NCBI GenBank assembly: GCA_039621445.1
Contig: CP154956.1
Coordinates: 37,846,553 to 37,910,552, forward strand
Direction: 5' to 3'
DNA from: Euglena gracilis
Taxonomy: Eukaryota; Euglenida; Euglenophyceae; Euglenales
DNA length: 64,000 bases
Shown: positions 32,754 to 64,000 of the stretch, in pieces
Layout of the letters: each line of letters starts with the position of its first letter
Position numbering within the stretch: position 1 is the first letter of the stretch
Notes under the pieces: model-generated
What the model was told of the DNA's origin: nothing
Seen by the model: the letters and a program-made list of their open reading frames with translations, nothing else
Database searches by the model: none
Program-made: the position numbers and the translations under genes

Positions 32754-33440
32754 TGGAGTCTCCCGAGACTTGCTGCAATCCTTGTCTGCCACCCCTCGGG
32801 TGCAAGTCGGCCTACCCTATCTCTTCTCCCCTTTTATCGCCAACCCCGTTCGGGTGCGCGACTAACCCTATCCCTTATTCTAAACCCCTTGCAACCTTGG
32901 GTGAAGTCGACCTCCCTTTCCCTAAATCCCTTTATGCCACCCTTCTCGGGTGCAAGTCGCCTCCTCTTTTTCTCCCCTTTTATCCGCCAACCCCTTCTCG
33001 GGTGCGTCGATCCCTATCCCTTTCATCCCCTTTATCTGCCAACCCTTCTCTGCAGTCGACCTCCTATCCCTCCTTTACTAAACCCGCCAACCTTCTCGGG
33101 TGGGGCCTCCCTATCTTTCATTCGTCCCCTTTGCCAACCCCTTCTGGGTGAAGTCGGCCTTCCCTATCCTCATTTCTCCCCCTTTTATCCGCCAACCCTT
33201 TTATCGAACCCCTTCTCGGGGGTCGACCTCCCTATCCCTTCTGGAAACTTCCCTTTTCCGCCAACCCTTCTCGGGGTGCGTCGACCTCCCTATCCTTTCA
33301 TCTCCCTTTTATCGCAACCCCTTTTATCCGCCAACCCCTTCTGGGTGCTCGACCTCCTATCCCTTTCTTCTCCCCTTTTATCTGCCACCCCTCGGGTGCA
33401 GTCGACCTCCTATCCCTTTCATTCTCCCGTTTTATCTGCT
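32750..33440. repeat. Short tandem repeats, about 45-50 bp
   Basis: A dozen or more imperfect copies of CCAACCCCTTCTCGGGTG plus CGACCTCCCTATCCC. They lie between the large tandem array and the retroelement-like ORF. Confidence 0.9.
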
Positions 33441-33532
33441 CTTTTGCAGGCAGGCAGGCGCCTCTCTGTCTCTCTCTCTCCGGCTGGAGATCTCCCCTTC
33501 CCCACACAGAATCTCTCTCTCTCCTCTCCTCC

Positions 33533-33576
<44 letters not shown>

Positions 33577-33791
33577 GTGGATGGGCAGTGTGTGGTGCGG
33601 GTGTGTCGGAGGTGGAGGAGGCTGCTTTGTTTTCGTTCCAGGAGGTGCTCTGGGTGGTGACGGCAGGGCGTCCCCCGCCTGGCCTCCGACACAGCGAAAC
33701 CGGGGGTGCCGGCTCACTACGCTGCGTCATCACTGGCCCACCACCACGGCCCCCGGTGTCCTCCTGGAAGGAAAGCTGCCGCTGCTGCTGG

Positions 33792-33843
<52 letters not shown>

Positions 33844-34765
33844 TTTGTTGCTGCTGCTGCTGCTGCTGCTGTTGCTGCCTGCGGGAGCTGGTTTGTGTCA
33901 TTTTGTCTGGTTTGCGGCTTTGCCGGTCCCTTGGGGGGTGGGAGGCTCCTCCGGTGGTTGTTGAACCCTTCCCCCTCCCGCTGGGGCTAGGTTGCCGCTG
34001 CTGCCTTCGGCTGCGGCGGCTTTGGAGCACGTCCCATTGGTTGGGGTGTGCGGGGATCGGAGGGGGGCCTGCCCGGTTTGCCCCACTCTCTCCCCTGGCG
34101 CTCCTTTGGTTGGCTGGGGGCACTGACTCCCCCCGAAAATGGCGTTCTTCGAAATTTTCCTTCATTTTTTGGAGTTCTCGGGTCAGTGCAGCGATGGTCT
34201 CTGCCATTCGCTTCAGCTGCTTGTGCACGGCTGCCCCTCGCCTGCCGTACACAGGGGTCCACTCGGCACCCTCTTCCTCTCTTTGGCGTTGGATGCCCTG
34301 CACACTCTCAGGGCGGGAGGGTCTGAAAAATCTCATGGCGGCGGGGTTTTCTGTCTCCCCAGGGCGGTGCCCACGGGTCGCTTCCCTATTGGGTCGCCAA
34401 GGGGCTTGGGGCCGGGGTATATCCCGCTTTGCGAACTCCCCTGCGGAACGGGTTGGCGGGGCACAGGCACCACGCTGCCTGCCGCCCGCCTGGACGTTGT
34501 GTTGTCTCGCTCCGGGAGCGTGGGGCCCGGAGTGGTGGTTGGATGGCTGCCCTCGGGGGTTGCCTTCCGGGTTGTGGTGCCGAGGACCAGGGTGGTCGGC
34601 CTCCCCGATCCTGGCGCCTTCGTGCCAGTCGTGTGACTGGCGCTCCTGGGCAGTGCTGCTGGCCATGTGGCTGGCTGCTGCTTCGTCGAGCCATTGCTGG
34701 ATGGCCTCCCTCCGTTGTGGCCTTGAATGGTCTGGACCTTCCTGAGAAAGAGCAGAGTCCAGCAA
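33419..34765 (-). CDS. Retroelement-like ORF (ORF1/gag-type), Gln-rich
   Basis: An uninterrupted 448-codon frame on the strand opposite the dynein gene. Residues 54-61 read GEADHPGP, resembling the GEAS(N/H)PGP motif at the start of many protist retroelement ORFs and loosely the 2A skipping motif. Residues 169-173 are WTPVY, followed by a short predicted coiled coil (about 178-209, MAETIAALTRELQKMKENFE), then Arg/Ser/Gly-rich sequence and a Gln run (about residues 297-327) from a CTG/CAG repeat. The C-terminus is an Arg-Glu simple repeat. No zinc knuckle, endonuclease or reverse transcriptase is seen. The family call is inference from layout and motif; chance translation of GC-rich DNA is possible. 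Confidence 0.4.
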
Positions 34766-34803
34766 TTGAACCCTGCCTCCTCCCTGCCTCGCCTGCCTCC
34801 CAG

Positions 34804-62667
<27,864 letters not shown>

Positions 62668-63227
62668 GGTCCCCAGGCGGGGCTGCCGGGGCGCCGAAAG
62701 GGCGAGGAAAGCGTGTCACCGGACATAGTGCGAGGGGGCACTGGCAATTTTCCAAGCAGCTTTTCCTTGCCTGGGAGGCATCCACCCCTCCCCAAATAAT
62801 TTGGCGGGGTGCCAAGTTTTTGGAACCATCTTTTTGGCCTTCCCCCCTGCCAGGTTATTTGGGCCCTTATTTCGGCGTCGTACTGCTTTTGCCTTAAAAT
62901 GAGGGTGCCAAGTGACCGGAGCAATCATTTTTTGCCTGCCCCCCCCCGCCAAGTTATTCGGCCACTGCCGGAGGAGCAAGGGCCCCGCCAGCAGGGGGGT
63001 GGGGCAAAATATGCACCGCGCAGTTTTTGAAGTTTTTTGCAGTTTTTACGTTTTTGGTTTTTTGCAGTTTTTTGCAGTTTTTTTTGCAGTTTTTTTTCCC
63101 TCAAAGAAAGCACATGTGCATTTTTTTTGCAGTTTTCAGTTTATGAAAAAGTTGAAAACATATTTTTTGATGTGCTCCAAGGCTAGAAGGTTTCAAAAAG
63201 AACATCAATGCAATTCCATCACATGTT
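62668..63227. other. After the last visible dynein exon
   Basis: GC-rich repeats with GGCGGGG...AAGTTATT-type motifs, then (GCAGTTTTTT)n near 63040-63130. No stalk-tip exon is seen. Confidence 0.6.
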
Positions 63228-64000
63228 TTGTACAGCCACAAAATGAGTGATGATGGTCAAATATTAGTTATTGAAGACGTTCACCAGGATGATGGTGATG
63301 GTGGAGAAGGGGCTGCTGACAAAAGTGAAGGTACCAATGAAGAAGGAGGTGAGAAAGTCCAAAAATCCCAAAGGATTTTGAAGAAAAGGAATTATGGTGT
63401 GTTGGTTACTCCAGGAAACTGAGCAAAGAAGTTTCCAAGTGGGGTGTATGAAGTCCATGGTGATTCCATGTGGTGTGCATATCCTCCTCCTCCTGGTTGT
63501 GAAAATTGTTTTTTTGAGGTGTGTCACCTGCCAGAAGCCAGTGAATCACTGCCGAAAAAATATTGCACAAGAACATTTGGGTTCCAACCAACCAAATATT
63601 GCACAAGAACATTTGGGTACAAAAAATATTGCACAAGAACATTTGGGTTCCAACCAAGTCCCATTTAAACAACACGGCGAGGGATAAGAAGCGGAAGCTG
63701 GAAACCCAAGCCCCAGAACTGCAACAGATTCTGTGTCATCCTCCAACCCTTTGGTGTGAATGCACATACATTGTTGAAATGTTCTTATCCTTTTGTTTTG
63801 TAGGATGCACAGATTTGTCCTGAACGACAAAAAGTCCGAGCTGATCTGAAAAAGATGTTATCAGCACGGCATACAATACAAGGTTGATTTTCCTGGGGGA
63901 GACAGCGCATTTATGTTCCCCTGCCTTTTAGAAGCTTGTTGTTGCAGCGTTCCACGCAGCTGGGATTCCACGGAAGAAGCTTCAACATCCAGTGGAAGAA
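63228..64000 (+). mobile_element. BED-finger / hAT-like element, 5' part (runs off window)
   Basis: AT-richer than the dynein exons. A first acidic block (about 63241-63420) is followed by a frame with CVTCQKPVNHCRKNIAQEHL, the C-x2-C...H-x-RK...HL spacing of CGGBP1/hAT-type BED fingers, whose core is then repeated three times. Next comes a basic segment RDKKRKLET. Exon 63804-63882 (DAQICPERQKVRADLKKMLS) splices by GT...AG, in phase, to an exon starting at about 63950 that gives AFHAAGIPRKKLQHPVEE, the A-IP--KL-HP block typical of hAT-derived proteins. A frame change lies between the finger and the basic segment, so the copy may be broken. It is either inserted in the dynein intron or a separate gene. 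Confidence 0.45.
63557..63657 (+). repeat. Three tandem copies of a ~24-36-bp unit inside the BED-finger region
   Basis: The core ATTGCACAAGAACATTTGGG occurs three times, spaced 36 and about 30 bp apart. It repeats the NIAQEHLG part of the finger helix in frame. Confidence 0.85.

Noticed and set aside
32115-34745. An 876-codon open frame on the plus strand
   Set aside because: It runs through the tandem array, CT repeats, 48-bp repeats and a CTG run, with no domain. It is open because the DNA is GC-rich and repetitive.

Overview
This window is nuclear DNA of a flagellated eukaryote, and its introns point to a euglenid (Euglenozoa, Euglena-like). It carries the motor half of an axonemal outer-arm dynein heavy chain, cut into at least 35 exons. 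Many introns are ordinary GT...AG, but at least nine in the dynein gene and five in the neighbouring gene have no GT...AG ends. In these, a short inverted repeat begins at intron base +4 and its partner ends at base -6. Cutting three bases before the 5' arm and five bases after the 3' arm restores reading phase, and in the dynein gene usually the expected protein. That is the published hallmark of euglenid nonconventional introns. No species can be named from sequence alone.

Layout. (1) About 1.4-27.8 kb, minus strand: GC-rich exon blocks of a long Ala/Glu/Arg/Leu/Gln-rich coiled-coil protein of unrecognised family. Five junctions, including four consecutive exons at 15.97-17.27 kb, are resolved to the base; elsewhere the one-gene model is inference. 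Its introns are full of dispersed repeats, hairpin arrays and microsatellites. (2) 27.8-34.8 kb: a barrier of repeats, namely a CT-AGAG/TCGAAC palindrome array (28.44-28.74), a dimeric tandem array of roughly 0.83-1.02 kb units (29.28-32.65), about 48-bp repeats (32.75-33.44), and a Gln-rich ORF that looks like the first ORF of a retroelement (33.42-34.77, minus). (3) 34.8-62.7 kb, plus strand: outer-arm dynein heavy chain of the gamma/DNAH5-DNAH8 type, from the end of the tail through the linker, AAA1-AAA4 and the first stalk helix. (4) 63.2-64.0 kb, plus strand: part of a BED-finger/hAT-like element, running off the window.

The two genes are head to head. The first ~1,300-1,400 residues of the dynein (tail) are not seen anywhere upstream, and the end of the stalk, AAA5, AAA6 and the C-terminus lie beyond the right edge. 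The dynein would work in the ciliary outer arm, driving microtubule sliding. The coiled-coil protein could be cytoskeletal or basal-body associated, but nothing in it proves this.

Quality flags: exon 11 of the dynein has a one-base frame break, and 51.64-52.35 kb is a G-biased degraded copy of the preceding ~0.8 kb (including an exon), which looks like an assembly or base-calling artefact.
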